Shown: positions 1 through 9,573 of the stretch, one piece after another
How positions within the stretch are numbered: the stretch's first letter is position 1
Layout: each line of letters opens with the position of its first letter
Origin: Microbacter margulisiae
GTDB lineage: Bacteria; Bacteroidota; Bacteroidia; Bacteroidales; Paludibacteraceae
Direction of reading: 5' to 3'
Length of the DNA: 64,000 nt
Assembly (NCBI RefSeq): GCF_014192515.1
Contig: NZ_JACHYB010000001.1
Coordinates: forward strand, 248,001 to 312,000
Made by a program: the position numbers and the translations under genes
The notes under the pieces: model-generated
Seen by the model: the letters and a program-made list of their open reading frames with translations, nothing else
What the model was told of the DNA's origin: nothing
The model's database searches: none

Positions 1-192
1 TACATCGACTTTACCTCTTTCCAGATGTTGGGTAATCAGTTTTCTCAAATCAAGCTCTTTTTCCCTGAATATGGAAGACATACGGAGAGATATGTCAATT
101 TGTTTGCTATTCAATGTTTTGATTTCAACAGTAATTTGTTCGTTTGCAATTTCACGGGTTGCTTTACCGAACCCCGTCATAGATTGAAGCAT
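1..192 (-). CDS. YicC/YloC family endoribonuclease, N-terminal part (cut by window edge)
   Basis: Reading the minus strand from an ATG at 192 gives 64 codons that run off the window start. The protein begins MLQSMTGFGKATRE and continues through VEIKTLNSKQIDIS and FREKELDLRKLI to LERGKVDV. This is the hallmark N-terminus of the YicC/YloC family (SMTGYG opening, IKSLNSK, LERGKVD), which are stress-associated RNases. Only the N-terminal domain is visible, so the C-terminal DUF1732 half cannot be checked. It is divergent from tsaB and shares a 126-bp intergenic region with it. Translation could also start at the fifth codon, also ATG. The family call is confident; the exact function is known only by family. 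Confidence 0.85.
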   Translation of the reverse strand, partial: MLQSMTGFGKATREIANEQITVEIKTLNSKQIDISLRMSSIFREKELDLRKLITQHLERGKVDV

Positions 193-217
193 GATTGAGC
201 TGATTAAAATTAGAATG

Positions 218-254
218 CAAATGTACGGGTTTTGGGTTAAAAAGTGTACATTTG
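218..254. promoter_or_regulatory. Pair of divergent TACATTTG -7 boxes between yicC-like gene and tsaB
   Basis: TACATTTG occurs on the plus strand at 247-254, facing tsaB, and on the minus strand at 225-218, facing the YicC gene. Both match the Bacteroidota -7 consensus TAnnTTTG. No convincing TTTG -33 box lies at the usual 19-21 bp on either side, so each is a half-supported promoter. Confidence 0.4.
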
Positions 255-318
255 CAAATTAATTTTGTCCAATCGATTGGCTTACACGAGTAAGTTAATG
301 TAAGTACGCAAATATTTT

Positions 319-1011
319 ATGCCTGTTATTCTTCATCTTGAGACTTCAACCTCTGTTTGTTCTGTTGCTTTGTCCGTAAATGGGAAACTCGTAGCTAACC
401 GTATCTCTTTTGAAGGTCCTTCCCATGCAGTGCTTTTAGCCAGATTTGTTGATGAAATTTTGAACGAAATGCGTTTACAATCAGTGCGTCCAGATGCAGT
501 AGCTGTTAGTTGTGGACCGGGTTCTTATACTGGTTTACGTATTGGTGTTTCAATGGCTAAAGGATTATGCTTTGGTTGGCATGTGCCTTTGATTTCGATT
601 GATACGCTTCAACTACTTGCTTTTAGTGCTACACAATCTAATTCGTCGAATGAAGCCATGTTGCTATGTCCCATGCTGGATGCCCGCCGGATGGAAGTCT
701 TTTCTGCTATTTTTGATTATCAATTAAATGTTGTTCGGCCTACTACGGCTGATATTGTGGATGAGAATATTTACCTTCAATGGTTAGAACAATATCCGGT
801 GTTGTTTTTCGGAAATGGCGCAGAAAAATGTAAACCGCATCTAACGCACCCTCATGCACATTTTGCAGACTATATTGTTCCCCAAGCAAGTGATATGGTT
901 GCCTTAGCCGAGAATGCTTTTCAAATTGGTAATTTTGTTGATACGGCCTACTTTGAACCTTTCTATTTGAAGGATTTTATCGCTACTGTACCGAAAAATA
1001 AGGTGCTTTGA
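319..1011 (+). CDS. tsaB: tRNA N6-threonylcarbamoyladenosine biosynthesis protein TsaB
   Basis: This 230-aa protein opens with HLETSTSVCSVAL and has SCGPGSYTGLRIGVSMAKGL near residues 65-84. These are the ASKHA-fold phosphate and nucleotide motifs of TsaB (YeaZ). TsaB is the non-catalytic partner of TsaD in making t6A37 of ANN-decoding tRNAs in the cytoplasm. Length is normal for the family. The ATG follows a TACATTTG box by about 65 bp. mtaB, about 5 kb downstream, further modifies t6A to ms2t6A, so the two products act on the same nucleotide. Identification is secure. Confidence 0.93.
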   Translation: MPVILHLETSTSVCSVALSVNGKLVANRISFEGPSHAVLLARFVDEILNEMRLQSVRPDAVAVSCGPGSYTGLRIGVSMAKGLCFGWHVPLISIDTLQLLAFSATQSNSSNEAMLLCPMLDARRMEVFSAIFDYQLNVVRPTTADIVDENIYLQWLEQYPVLFFGNGAEKCKPHLTHPHAHFADYIVPQASDMVALAENAFQIGNFVDTAYFEPFYLKDFIATVPKNKVL

Positions 1012-1048
1012 TGTAGTTCAATCTTTTGTGTCTGTCCAAACTATCCTA

Positions 1049-3184
1049 ATGCTGAAAAAATCAATGTCAATGGAAACCTTTACATTTGCTGAAAATGAAA
1101 AAGCCAATTTAGCGTTGGGTTATATTCGGAATACGAATCGTAATCTTTTTTTGACAGGAAAGGCTGGGACAGGGAAAACAACTTTACTAAAACAAATCAA
1201 GGAGCTTATTCCAAAACGGATGGTTGTGGTTGCTCCAACGGGTGTGGCAGCCTTAAATGCAGGAGGAGTAACTATTCATTCTTTTTTTTCATTACCTCTC
1301 TCTCCGTTTATTCCTGTTGAACATAGTGCTACAAACGAGAAATCTTTATCAAAGATCAAAATTGAAATTATTCGCAATCTCGATTTGTTGATCATTGACG
1401 AAATCAGCATGGTGCGTGCTGATTTATTGGATGCAATAGATGCGGCTTTGCGTCGTTTTCGCAAAAATGCTACTCCCTTTGGCGGCGTACAGCTTTTAAT
1501 GATAGGCGATTTGCAACAATTACCGCCTGTAGTGACGGATACCGATCGGATTTTATTAAATGATTACTATCATACATATTATTTTTTTGGGAGTTATGCA
1601 CTGCAGAAAACGAATTTTATTACCATTGAATTGGAGCATATATATCGCCAGCGTGACGAGCAATTTCTTCATTTGTTGAATTCTGTGCGTGAAAATCGAC
1701 TGGAGAAAGCCGTCTATAATCTTTTAAAAAGCCGTTATGTCTCTAATTTTCATTCGGAAGATCATATTATTTTAACGACGCACAATAATCAGGCACAGCG
1801 TGTTAATGCTGATTATTTGGAAAGGTTGCCTGCAAAGTCTCATCGTTTTGAAGCAGTTGTTACCGGGGAATTCTCGATATCTATGTTTCCTACAGACAGT
1901 TCCTTAGAGTTGAAAAAGGGGGCTCGCGTTATGTTTTTGCGAAATGACTCCTCAGAGGCTAAAGCATTTTATAATGGGAAAATCGGCGTAATCACCGCTC
2001 TTAATGATGATTCTGTGTCTGTGTTGTGTGATGGAGAGTCAGATTCGCTGACCATTACTCCGATGGAATGGCAAAATATGCAATATATTTTTAATGAAGA
2101 AACTAAAGAGATCGAAGAAACACCCATCGGATCATTTACTCAAATTCCTCTGAAGCTTGCCTGGGCAATTACCATTCATAAGAGTCAGGGATTAACGTTT
2201 GATCGCGTGGCTATTGATGCGAAAGCTGCTTTTGCTCATGGTCAGGTTTATGTGGCATTAAGCCGTTGTCGGTCGTTGGATGGACTAGTTTTATCTTCTT
2301 TGTTTGCTGAAGATGCAATGCCTATTGACTGGGAAATAACAACATTTACTGCAAAATGCGAACAGGAGCGCCCAACTGCAAAAATGTTAGAAATGGCAAG
2401 CAAAGAATATATTGTTCAATTATTGACCGAATTGTTTGACTTTAAAATTATAGCTCAAAATATCAATAAGTTATATTCTTTGCTTGAGAAATATAAAACG
2501 GTTATCACAGGCTTAAATGTAGAAGAGCTTGTGGTTATGAAGACCAATTTTGATCGGGATGTAATGGATGTAAATATGCGCTTTAGCGATCGATTGACAT
2601 TGCTTTTGCAATCTAACGAACCGCTTGCAGCTAATTCTCCGTTGCAAGCCCGCATTCAAAAAGCCATCTCTTATTATGTCGATAAAATAGAATCCATAGT
2701 GTTATCAGTTTTGCAAAAAATTCATATTGAAACTGATAATCAGACTGTTCAAAAAACATGGGATGAACAAATCTTGCAACTGTTTGAAGAAGCATGGGAG
2801 AAAAAATATTGTTTAGAAAGTTGTATTGAAGGATTTGATATTCAGGACTATTTGAAAAGCAGGTCAAATGCAGCTTATGCTTTTGAAAAAGAACAACGGA
2901 AGGAACATCTGAAAAATCAAAAATATTCTATTGCTGTTCCGCATCAAGAACTTTATTTGCAATTAAGAGCTTGGCGGAATGCAAAAGCAATTGATCTTGG
3001 TATAGAACCTCATGCGGTTTTACGGCAAGTTTCAATGGAAGAAATCACTACAATGCTCCCTTCTTCTAAAAAAGAATTAAGTACCATTAAAGGTATCGGA
3101 GCAAAACGAATCCGCCAATTTGGAGACGAATTACTGGAAATTATTACAGAATATATGATTGTAAACGGATTGACAAAGCATTGA
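1049..3184 (+). CDS. Pif1/RecD2-like superfamily 1 helicase with C-terminal HRDC domain
   Basis: Visible helicase motifs in order: Walker A GKAGTGKTTLLK, Walker B region LLIIDEISMVRADL, motif III GDLQQLPPV, and C-terminal WAITIHKSQGLTF and QVYVALSRCRSLDGL. This is the layout of Pif1-like SF1B DNA helicases. The last ~75 residues (LQLRAWRNAKA..., then STIKGIGAKRIRQFGDE) match an HRDC nucleic-acid-binding domain. The linker between helicase and HRDC is long and helical. An in-frame GTG exists at 1028, and ATGs at 1049, 1064 and 1070; conservation begins around METFTFAENEKAN, so the true start may be 1070. It starts about 40 bp after tsaB and is probably cotranscribed. The cellular role (genome maintenance) is inferred from the family. 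Confidence 0.85.
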   Translation: MLKKSMSMETFTFAENEKANLALGYIRNTNRNLFLTGKAGTGKTTLLKQIKELIPKRMVVVAPTGVAALNAGGVTIHSFFSLPLSPFIPVEHSATNEKSLSKIKIEIIRNLDLLIIDEISMVRADLLDAIDAALRRFRKNATPFGGVQLLMIGDLQQLPPVVTDTDRILLNDYYHTYYFFGSYALQKTNFITIELEHIYRQRDEQFLHLLNSVRENRLEKAVYNLLKSRYVSNFHSEDHIILTTHNNQAQRVNADYLERLPAKSHRFEAVVTGEFSISMFPTDSSLELKKGARVMFLRNDSSEAKAFYNGKIGVITALNDDSVSVLCDGESDSLTITPMEWQNMQYIFNEETKEIEETPIGSFTQIPLKLAWAITIHKSQGLTFDRVAIDAKAAFAHGQVYVALSRCRSLDGLVLSSLFAEDAMPIDWEITTFTAKCEQERPTAKMLEMASKEYIVQLLTELFDFKIIAQNINKLYSLLEKYKTVITGLNVEELVVMKTNFDRDVMDVNMRFSDRLTLLLQSNEPLAANSPLQARIQKAISYYVDKIESIVLSVLQKIHIETDNQTVQKTWDEQILQLFEEAWEKKYCLESCIEGFDIQDYLKSRSNAAYAFEKEQRKEHLKNQKYSIAVPHQELYLQLRAWRNAKAIDLGIEPHAVLRQVSMEEITTMLPSSKKELSTIKGIGAKRIRQFGDELLEIITEYMIVNGLTKH

Positions 3185-3265
3185 CAGGTGTCGGATTGTT
3201 AATATCTTTGTTCTTGTGTATAACAAGTTGAAAATTAGATAGTATTGAATGAAAATAATATAGAT

Positions 3266-4174
3266 ATGAAACGAATTATTGGTTTTGTAGTTGCATTGTG
3301 GTTGTTTGTAACGCCATGGGTTAATGCTCAACCTTACCAAGTCGGAGTGTGTTTGAGCGGAGGTGGAGCTCTTGGTTTTGCGCATATTGGTGTTTTGGAA
3401 GCTTTGCGTGAGAGTGGCATTTATCCGCAGGTTATTTCAGGAACGAGTATGGGGGCTGTGGTTGGTGTTTTTTATGCAGCAGGATATTCTCCTCAAAATA
3501 TTTTAGAAATAGTCCAGCATGAAAAAATGTACAGGACAAGTAACATTATTCGTTTTCATATTGGCAAAAATGCAACTGGCTTTTCTGACCACGTCCCGTT
3601 GCTCAATGTGTTGAAGAAATATATTCCTTACGATAATTACGATAGTTTATCAATGCCGTTTTATTCCTGTGCCACCAATTTAACTACAGGTAATATTGAA
3701 TATACCTCGCATGGAGACAATTTGCGCGAACGTGTTGCTGCTTCTTCATCTATTCCTGGTATTTTTGAGGCTGTAAAGATTGATTCTTGCTATTATGTTG
3801 ATGGTGGTGTGTTGAATAACTTACCGGCACAACCGATTCGCCCTTTGTGTAAAGTTTTGATTTCTGTTGTAGTGAGCCCATTTACTCCCAATTCTAAGAT
3901 TAAAAATATTTCTGATGTTTTACATGATGTACTGAAAGTAATGTCCAAAAATAATTCCGCACCAGGTATAAAAATGTCTGATTATGTGATATATGTGAAT
4001 ATTGATCCACGCTTGGATATGTTTAGTTTCAAGAACTATAAGAATATTTATTTTGCTGGGTATAACATTGGAAAACGGTTTATTGCCGATCATCCTGACC
4101 TATTAAAATACGCCACTCAGAAACCAAAAGTTACAACTCCTGTTTTGAAAGATACAATTGGGGATGAACAATAG
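3266..4174 (+). CDS. Secreted patatin-like phospholipase
   Basis: An ATG at 3266 gives a clean signal peptide (MKRIIGFVVALWLFVTPWVNAQ), preferable to the upstream TTG at 3245. The mature part begins with the oxyanion-hole motif LSGGGALGFAHIGVLEAL, followed by the nucleophile elbow GTSMG and the aspartate motif DGGVLNNLPAQP. These form the Ser-Asp dyad of patatin/RssA-type lipid acyl hydrolases. At ~302 aa it lacks the large C-terminal outer-membrane domain of the longer Bacteroidota patatins, so it is probably periplasmic. It precedes an acyl-CoA synthetase by 33 bp, which suggests that released fatty acids could be reactivated by the neighbour; that link is inference. Confidence 0.85.
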   Translation: MKRIIGFVVALWLFVTPWVNAQPYQVGVCLSGGGALGFAHIGVLEALRESGIYPQVISGTSMGAVVGVFYAAGYSPQNILEIVQHEKMYRTSNIIRFHIGKNATGFSDHVPLLNVLKKYIPYDNYDSLSMPFYSCATNLTTGNIEYTSHGDNLRERVAASSSIPGIFEAVKIDSCYYVDGGVLNNLPAQPIRPLCKVLISVVVSPFTPNSKIKNISDVLHDVLKVMSKNNSAPGIKMSDYVIYVNIDPRLDMFSFKNYKNIYFAGYNIGKRFIADHPDLLKYATQKPKVTTPVLKDTIGDEQ

Positions 4175-4207
4175 TGGGTAAATCAAATAGCTTTTAATGA
4201 ATTGTTT

Positions 4208-6112
4208 ATGAAAAAAACTATTATAGATCTTTTCGAAGAAGCCGTCGAGAAATATCCCTTGAATTCCTTTTTGTTTGAAAAAAAAGATACTGTTTTTCAG
4301 GAAACCACCTATCTTGAAACCCGTGATTTGGTGTATCAGCTTGGAGCCGGGTTGGTTGCTTTTGGCGTAACCAAAGGCGATCATGCTGCATTATTGTCTG
4401 AAGGCCGTAATTTATGGATTATCACTGAATTGGCTATGTTTTATGCTGGAGCTGCTAACATTCCATTATCAGTCAAACTTGAAGAAAGTAATGATTTGAT
4501 TTTCAGAATACAGCATGCTGAGGTTCGTTATTTGTTTGTTTCCGGGAATCAGTTGCCAAAAATCCGCGCTATAAAGAATCAATTGCCTTTGCTAAAACAC
4601 ATTGTTGTGCTGGATGAACTTCCAACCTATGAAGACAAAGAACTTTCTGTTAAACAATTGTTTGAAATGGGTACCCATCATTTGAAGAATACCGATATAA
4701 ATAATTTTCTGGCTATTGGTCAGTCAATAACCAATGATGATATTGCTACGATAACCTACACATCTGGAACAACGGCTGAACCGAAGGGCGTGATGTTGAC
4801 CCACAGAAATTATACGGCAAATGTTGAGCAATCGTTGACGTTATTGGATATTCCTGAGACTTGGAGAACATTCATTATTTTACCGCTGGATCATTGTTTT
4901 GCTCATGTCGTTGGTTTTTATATATTTATGACTTCTGGCGCTGGTGTAGCGACTGTTCAGGTTGGCAAAACACCTCTGGAAACATTGAAAAACATCCCGA
5001 TTAACATTAAAGAGATAAGACCGCATCTGATTTTAAGTGTTCCCGCTTTGGCAAAGAATTTTCGCAAAAACATAGAGAATGGGGTCCGGGCTCAGGGAAG
5101 AACTATTGATACTTTATTTCATTGTGCACTCAAGGTTGCCTACCTTTATCATCAACGTGGAGCCTCCACAAAAAAGTTGTGGCATAAGATGTTATATCCT
5201 TTCGTGAAGCTATTTGACAAACTACTTTTTTCCAAACTTCGTGAAGCTTTTGGTGGTAATTTGCAGTTTTTTATCGGTGGTGGAGCTTTGTTGGATATTG
5301 AATTACAGCAGTTCTACTATGCTCTTGGAATTCCTATGTTTCAAGGGTATGGACTTTCGGAAGCCACTCCTGTCATCTCATCGAATGGTCCTGACAGTCA
5401 TCTTTTGGGCTCATCAGGGAAAGTAGTGAAACCTTTGGATTTGAAAATTATTGATACTCAAAACAAAGAATTACATGATGGCGAAGTTGGCGAAATTGTT
5501 ATCCGTGGAGAGAATGTGATGGCCGGCTATTGGAAAAATATTGAATCAACACGGGAGGTGTTGCAAGACGGATGGTTGAAGACAGGTGATATGGGATATA
5601 TGAGCTCTGAGGGTTTTTTGTACGTTTTAGGACGATTTAAAAGCCTTTTAATTGGTAATGACGGAGAAAAATATAGTCCCGAAGGCATAGAGGAGGCTCT
5701 GGTTTCTAATTCACATCTAATTGATCAGGTGTTTTTGTATAACAATCAATATGCGTACACTGTTGCATTGATTGTGGCGAACCGGGAGGCGCTTAAGCGA
5801 CAGGTGAGACACAATGCAGCAAGCATTGAGGGAAAGCAGGAAGCAATTCAACTGATTTTGCAGGATATAAATAAGTTCAGGGCGGGGGGCGTGCATGCCG
5901 GAATGTTTCCTGAGCGATGGCTTCCTGCTACGTTTGCTATTCTTGCTGAACCGTTCACAGAACAGAACCGGATGATTAACAGTACCATGAAAGTGGCGCG
6001 TGGCGAAGTGGAATCGGTTTATAAGGAAACATTCGATTTTTTGTATACGCCTGAAGGGAAAATTGCTACGAATGACCGCAATATGGAGGCTGTGTTCGGG
6101 TCGGCTTCTTAA
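4208..6112 (+). CDS. Long-chain fatty acid-CoA ligase (AMP-binding, FadD15/ACSL-like)
   Basis: The ~634-aa protein has the AMP-binding core: P-loop ITYTSGTTAEPKGVMLTH, the GYGLSEATPVIS motif, and the hinge region GWLKTGDMGYMSSEGFLYVLGR. These identify an adenylate-forming acyl-CoA synthetase of the long-chain type, which activates fatty acids with ATP and CoA. The ATG at 4208 is chosen over the TTG at 4202. No transmembrane segment is obvious. The position directly behind a patatin lipase fits a fatty-acid salvage pair. Chain-length preference cannot be read from the sequence. Confidence 0.88.
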   Translation: MKKTIIDLFEEAVEKYPLNSFLFEKKDTVFQETTYLETRDLVYQLGAGLVAFGVTKGDHAALLSEGRNLWIITELAMFYAGAANIPLSVKLEESNDLIFRIQHAEVRYLFVSGNQLPKIRAIKNQLPLLKHIVVLDELPTYEDKELSVKQLFEMGTHHLKNTDINNFLAIGQSITNDDIATITYTSGTTAEPKGVMLTHRNYTANVEQSLTLLDIPETWRTFIILPLDHCFAHVVGFYIFMTSGAGVATVQVGKTPLETLKNIPINIKEIRPHLILSVPALAKNFRKNIENGVRAQGRTIDTLFHCALKVAYLYHQRGASTKKLWHKMLYPFVKLFDKLLFSKLREAFGGNLQFFIGGGALLDIELQQFYYALGIPMFQGYGLSEATPVISSNGPDSHLLGSSGKVVKPLDLKIIDTQNKELHDGEVGEIVIRGENVMAGYWKNIESTREVLQDGWLKTGDMGYMSSEGFLYVLGRFKSLLIGNDGEKYSPEGIEEALVSNSHLIDQVFLYNNQYAYTVALIVANREALKRQVRHNAASIEGKQEAIQLILQDINKFRAGGVHAGMFPERWLPATFAILAEPFTEQNRMINSTMKVARGEVESVYKETFDFLYTPEGKIATNDRNMEAVFGSAS

Positions 6113-6189
6113 TGATTATTTTTGTTGATGTTTGTATTGATGATGCGTTATAAACAGGTGTTTTATAACAATTCCGAGTTTTATTGTAT

Positions 6190-7518
6190 ATGATTGACCA
6201 ATCACAGTTTTATGATAAGAAGATGGCATTCTTCACGTTAGGATGCCGGTTGAATTTTGCAGAAACGTCGACTATCGGCAGGCAACTGGCCGAAGCGGGT
6301 TTTCGAAAGGTGAAAGCAGGAGAGAAGGCTGACATTTGTGTGATTAACACATGTACGGTGACGGACCTGGCAGATAAAAAGTCGAGGCAGGCAATTCATC
6401 GCCTTATCCGACAACATCCGTCAGCTTTTATTGTGGTGACAGGATGTTATGCACAGCTTAAACCCGAAGAGGTCAGCTCGCTGGAAGGGGTTGACCTGGT
6501 GCTGGGGGCAAATGAGAAATTTGATATTTTACATTATGTTGATTCGCTTGAAAAAAGATCAACAGCTGAAATACAGCATATCGACAGTGATCAACTGCAA
6601 TCTTTTTTCCCTTCTCTTTCTCACGATGACCGTACGCGTTTTTTCCTGAAGGTGCAGGATGGATGCGATTATCAATGCAGTTATTGTACGATTCCGAAGG
6701 CACGAGGCCATAGTCGTAACGGGACGATTGCCGACACGGTGGCTCTTGCCCGGAAGGCTGCGGAGGAAGGGGCGCAGGAAATTGTACTTACAGGCGTGAA
6801 TATTGGAGATTTCGGCAGATCGACATCCGAATCGTTTTTTGATTTGATTCGTGCGCTGGATGAAGTGGAAGGGATTGTCAGGTACCGGATTGGCAGTGTA
6901 GAACCGAATCTTTTGACGCATGAAATCATTGCGTTTGTGGCAACATCCAAACGATTTGCTCCGCATTTTCATATTCCGCTGCAATCGGGGAGCAACCATG
7001 TGTTGGGGTTGATGCGACGAAGGTATCAGCGGGAACTTTTTGAAGAGAAAGTTCAAGAGATCAAGCGATTGCTACCCAATGCCTTTATAGGCGTGGATGT
7101 GATAGTGGGTATGAATGGAGAGACCGAAGCCGATTTTGAGGATGCTATGGAATTTATCCGGCGATTACCTGTTTCGCAGCTCCATGTTTTTACTTATTCA
7201 GAACGATTGAATACGAAGGCTTTGGAAATAGCAGATACTCTTCCACAGGCTGTCCGCAAACAACGTAGCGACCGAATGCATGCCCTTTCTGACGAGAAAC
7301 TGAACATATTTTACAAGGAGAATATAGGATCCCAAGCAGTTGTGTTATGGGAAGCCAATCACAAAGGGGAGATGATGACCGGGTTCACTGAGAATTATTT
7401 GCATATTGCCGCTCCTTATGACCGGTCTAGAATAAATACATTAGAGCAGGTGATTCTGTCTGATTTCACCGAATCATTAACGGCGAATGGGTGGATTGGA
7501 TTTCAGGTTACCCGTTAA
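6190..7518 (+). CDS. mtaB: tRNA (N6-threonylcarbamoyladenosine(37)) methylthiotransferase MtaB
   Basis: This radical-SAM methylthiotransferase shows the three N-terminal UPF0004 cysteines (TLGCRLNFAE, INTCTVT, VTGCYAQ) that hold the auxiliary 4Fe-4S cluster. The CxxxCxxC radical-SAM site follows in GCDYQCSYCTIP. The NFAE opening (rather than NxxDS) and TCTVT are typical of MtaB rather than MiaB or RimO. MtaB converts t6A37 to ms2t6A37. The C-terminal ~70 residues would be the TRAM region but are weakly conserved. ATG 6190 is preferred to TTG 6184. It is followed 73 bp later by tgt. Confidence 0.9.
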   Translation: MIDQSQFYDKKMAFFTLGCRLNFAETSTIGRQLAEAGFRKVKAGEKADICVINTCTVTDLADKKSRQAIHRLIRQHPSAFIVVTGCYAQLKPEEVSSLEGVDLVLGANEKFDILHYVDSLEKRSTAEIQHIDSDQLQSFFPSLSHDDRTRFFLKVQDGCDYQCSYCTIPKARGHSRNGTIADTVALARKAAEEGAQEIVLTGVNIGDFGRSTSESFFDLIRALDEVEGIVRYRIGSVEPNLLTHEIIAFVATSKRFAPHFHIPLQSGSNHVLGLMRRRYQRELFEEKVQEIKRLLPNAFIGVDVIVGMNGETEADFEDAMEFIRRLPVSQLHVFTYSERLNTKALEIADTLPQAVRKQRSDRMHALSDEKLNIFYKENIGSQAVVLWEANHKGEMMTGFTENYLHIAAPYDRSRINTLEQVILSDFTESLTANGWIGFQVTR

Positions 7519-7591
7519 TAATCCGATTGCCAGATTTATGACAGAAATTATGGCATCCAATAAGCCAATACAATTATAAAAGACGAGACTA

Positions 7592-8722
7592 ATGAAATTT
7601 GAGCTACAGCATATTGACACTAAGACGAATGCCCGTGCCGGTGTTATCACTACCGATCATGGGACGATAGAAACTCCTATTTTTATGCCTGTAGGAACGG
7701 CAGGATCGGTGAAAGCGGTGCATCAACGAGAACTGGCAGAGGATATTAAAGCCCAAATCATTCTGGGGAATACCTACCATTTGTATCTTCGTCCCGGCTT
7801 GAATATTTTGGAACAGGCAGGAGGTTTGCATCGTTTCAATGGCTGGACGAGGCCTATTTTGACCGATAGCGGTGGATTTCAGGTCTTTTCATTGTCGGAG
7901 AACCGGAAACTAAAAGAGGAAGGAGCCCATTTCCGATCACATATTGATGGGTCTAAACATCTGTTTACTCCCGAAAATGTGGTTGATATACAGCGCATTA
8001 TAGGAGCAGATATTATGATGGCATTTGACGAATGTACGCCCGGAACAGCTGACTATGATTATGCCAAGAAGTCGATGGAGTTGACTCATCGCTGGCTGGA
8101 AAGAGGCCTCCGCCGGTTTTCGGATTCTGATCCTAAATATGGCTATTTGCAAGCTTTCTTCCCTATAGTACAAGGATGTGTTTATCCGGATTTGAGGAGA
8201 CAGTCGGCTGAATTTATTGCTAAACAAAATCAGGCAGGGAATGCCATCGGGGGATTGGCAGTGGGTGAGCCAACTGAAAAAATGTATGAGATGATTGAGG
8301 TGGTGAATGAGATTTTGCCTAAAGACCGTCCGCGTTACCTGATGGGGGTAGGGACTCCGGCCAATATTCTGGAAGCCATAGAGCGGGGGGTTGACATGTT
8401 CGATTGTGTCATGCCTACCCGGAATGGACGTAATGGCATGATTTTTACTTCAAACGGTATTATGAACATGAAAAATGAGAAGTGGAAGTCAGATTTTTCC
8501 CCGTTGGATGCAGCAGGAACATCTTATGTAGATTCTTTTTATAGCAAAGCGTATGTGCGGCATCTGTTTGTGAGTCAGGAATTTTTGGCAATGCAGATTG
8601 CTTCGATCCACAACCTGGCTTTTTATCTGAATTTGGTGAAGGAAGCTCGACAACATATTATGGAAGGGGATTTTGCAAACTGGAAAGCCAGGATGGTGAA
8701 ACAAACCATGCAACGGTTATGA
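7592..8722 (+). CDS. tgt: Queuine tRNA-ribosyltransferase (Tgt) lacking the usual zinc cysteines
   Basis: At 376 aa this is a full-length TGT: TDSGGFQVFSL, MAFDECTPG, VQGCVYPDLR, GGLAVGEP and DCVMPTRNGRNG are the substrate and catalytic motifs of the base-exchange enzyme that inserts preQ1 at G34 of GUN tRNAs. In classic bacterial TGT a CxCxxC plus His binds zinc after the PLD motif. Here that stretch reads PLDAAGTSYVDSFYSKAY, with no cysteine; only the later IHNL histidine remains. The rest of the C-terminal helix (RHLF, IHNLAFYLNLV) is intact, so this is not a truncation. The same change may be common in this phylum; I could not check. Confidence 0.92.
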   Translation: MKFELQHIDTKTNARAGVITTDHGTIETPIFMPVGTAGSVKAVHQRELAEDIKAQIILGNTYHLYLRPGLNILEQAGGLHRFNGWTRPILTDSGGFQVFSLSENRKLKEEGAHFRSHIDGSKHLFTPENVVDIQRIIGADIMMAFDECTPGTADYDYAKKSMELTHRWLERGLRRFSDSDPKYGYLQAFFPIVQGCVYPDLRRQSAEFIAKQNQAGNAIGGLAVGEPTEKMYEMIEVVNEILPKDRPRYLMGVGTPANILEAIERGVDMFDCVMPTRNGRNGMIFTSNGIMNMKNEKWKSDFSPLDAAGTSYVDSFYSKAYVRHLFVSQEFLAMQIASIHNLAFYLNLVKEARQHIMEGDFANWKARMVKQTMQRL

Positions 8723-8815
8723 TAGTAATGATTAAAATGTTGCGATGAAAAGCTGATTTCTGTCTTTTTATCTTCTTTTTTATGAGATAGCGAACAAAAA
8801 GACATTAAAATGTTG

Positions 8816-8823
8816 TATCTTTG
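8816..8823 (+). promoter_or_regulatory. TATCTTTG -7 box ahead of small lipoprotein
   Basis: TATCTTTG fits the Bacteroidota -7 consensus and lies 52 bp before the ATG at 8876. The -33 region is weak. Confidence 0.45.
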
Positions 8824-8875
8824 CGACAAATTATTCTCTGTGTTTAACATTTGAACATTTAAAAAATGCACTGCT

Positions 8876-9373
8876 ATGAAAAATCTGATGTATTTCGTTA
8901 TGGCTGCTTTTTTGGTCACGGCATGTGGCAGCAATGAACACTCAGCCCAAAAGCTGATCAAGGAACAAATGAAAAATATAGTATCGAATTATACGAATTA
9001 TAAATCAATTAGTTTCGGAGGGTTGGATTCCCTGTATACCACCTATCAAAAGGATTCTACCTATGTTCAATTGATGCGTAAAGCAGATACTTACACCGCC
9101 TTAGAGAACCAGCAAACTCAAAATGCCATCATGGCTAAGACCGTGAAGGCAACCAAGGCTATTAAGACGTTGGTTGATGCTTATGCTGATTCCGCAAAAA
9201 TGGCTACTACTCAGGCTAATCAGTATGCTCAAGGATTCAGAAAGTCGTTTGCCGGTTGGCAAATGAGTCACACCTTTTCAGTACAAGATGCTCAGGGAGC
9301 CGAGCAAATCCTGACGTATAAATTTTATTTTGATAAGCCCCTGAACAATCTGGTGGGGTGGGAGAAAGAGTAA
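8876..9373 (+). CDS. Small lipoprotein of unknown function
   Basis: The 165-aa product starts MKNLMYFVMAAFLVTACGSNE. The hydrophobic segment ends in a lipobox (LVTAC), so it should be lipid-anchored at about Cys17. The mature part is hydrophilic and probably mixed alpha/beta, with a YTNYKSISFGGLDSLYTTY segment and an FYFDKPLNNLVG end. I do not recognise a named family. It stands alone after tgt with its own -7 box, and is followed by the convergent copper operon. Confidence 0.7.
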   Translation: MKNLMYFVMAAFLVTACGSNEHSAQKLIKEQMKNIVSNYTNYKSISFGGLDSLYTTYQKDSTYVQLMRKADTYTALENQQTQNAIMAKTVKATKAIKTLVDAYADSAKMATTQANQYAQGFRKSFAGWQMSHTFSVQDAQGAEQILTYKFYFDKPLNNLVGWEKE

Positions 9374-9573
9374 TCTGAGTTTACCTGGCTGTTTGTGGGT
9401 TACTCTGTCATAGTGTCCGATCTAAAAAGCGCTGTTTCGTCTTGCTTGCATTTCCTTCATCAATTCTTTTCTTTTCAGCATACTTTACAGCGCTTTTATT
9501 CTAAATCAGGACTATTTTCTTCCTTCCCCGAATATTTAATTTTATCTACACCTGTTTTATATTTTGTGTTGCA
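9374..9573. other. Intergenic spacer between lipoprotein gene and cusB
   Basis: About 200 bp between two convergent genes. A 65-codon open frame at 9395-9592 has no recognisable content, and I do not call it. Apart from the hairpin at its end I see no signal. Confidence 0.5.
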
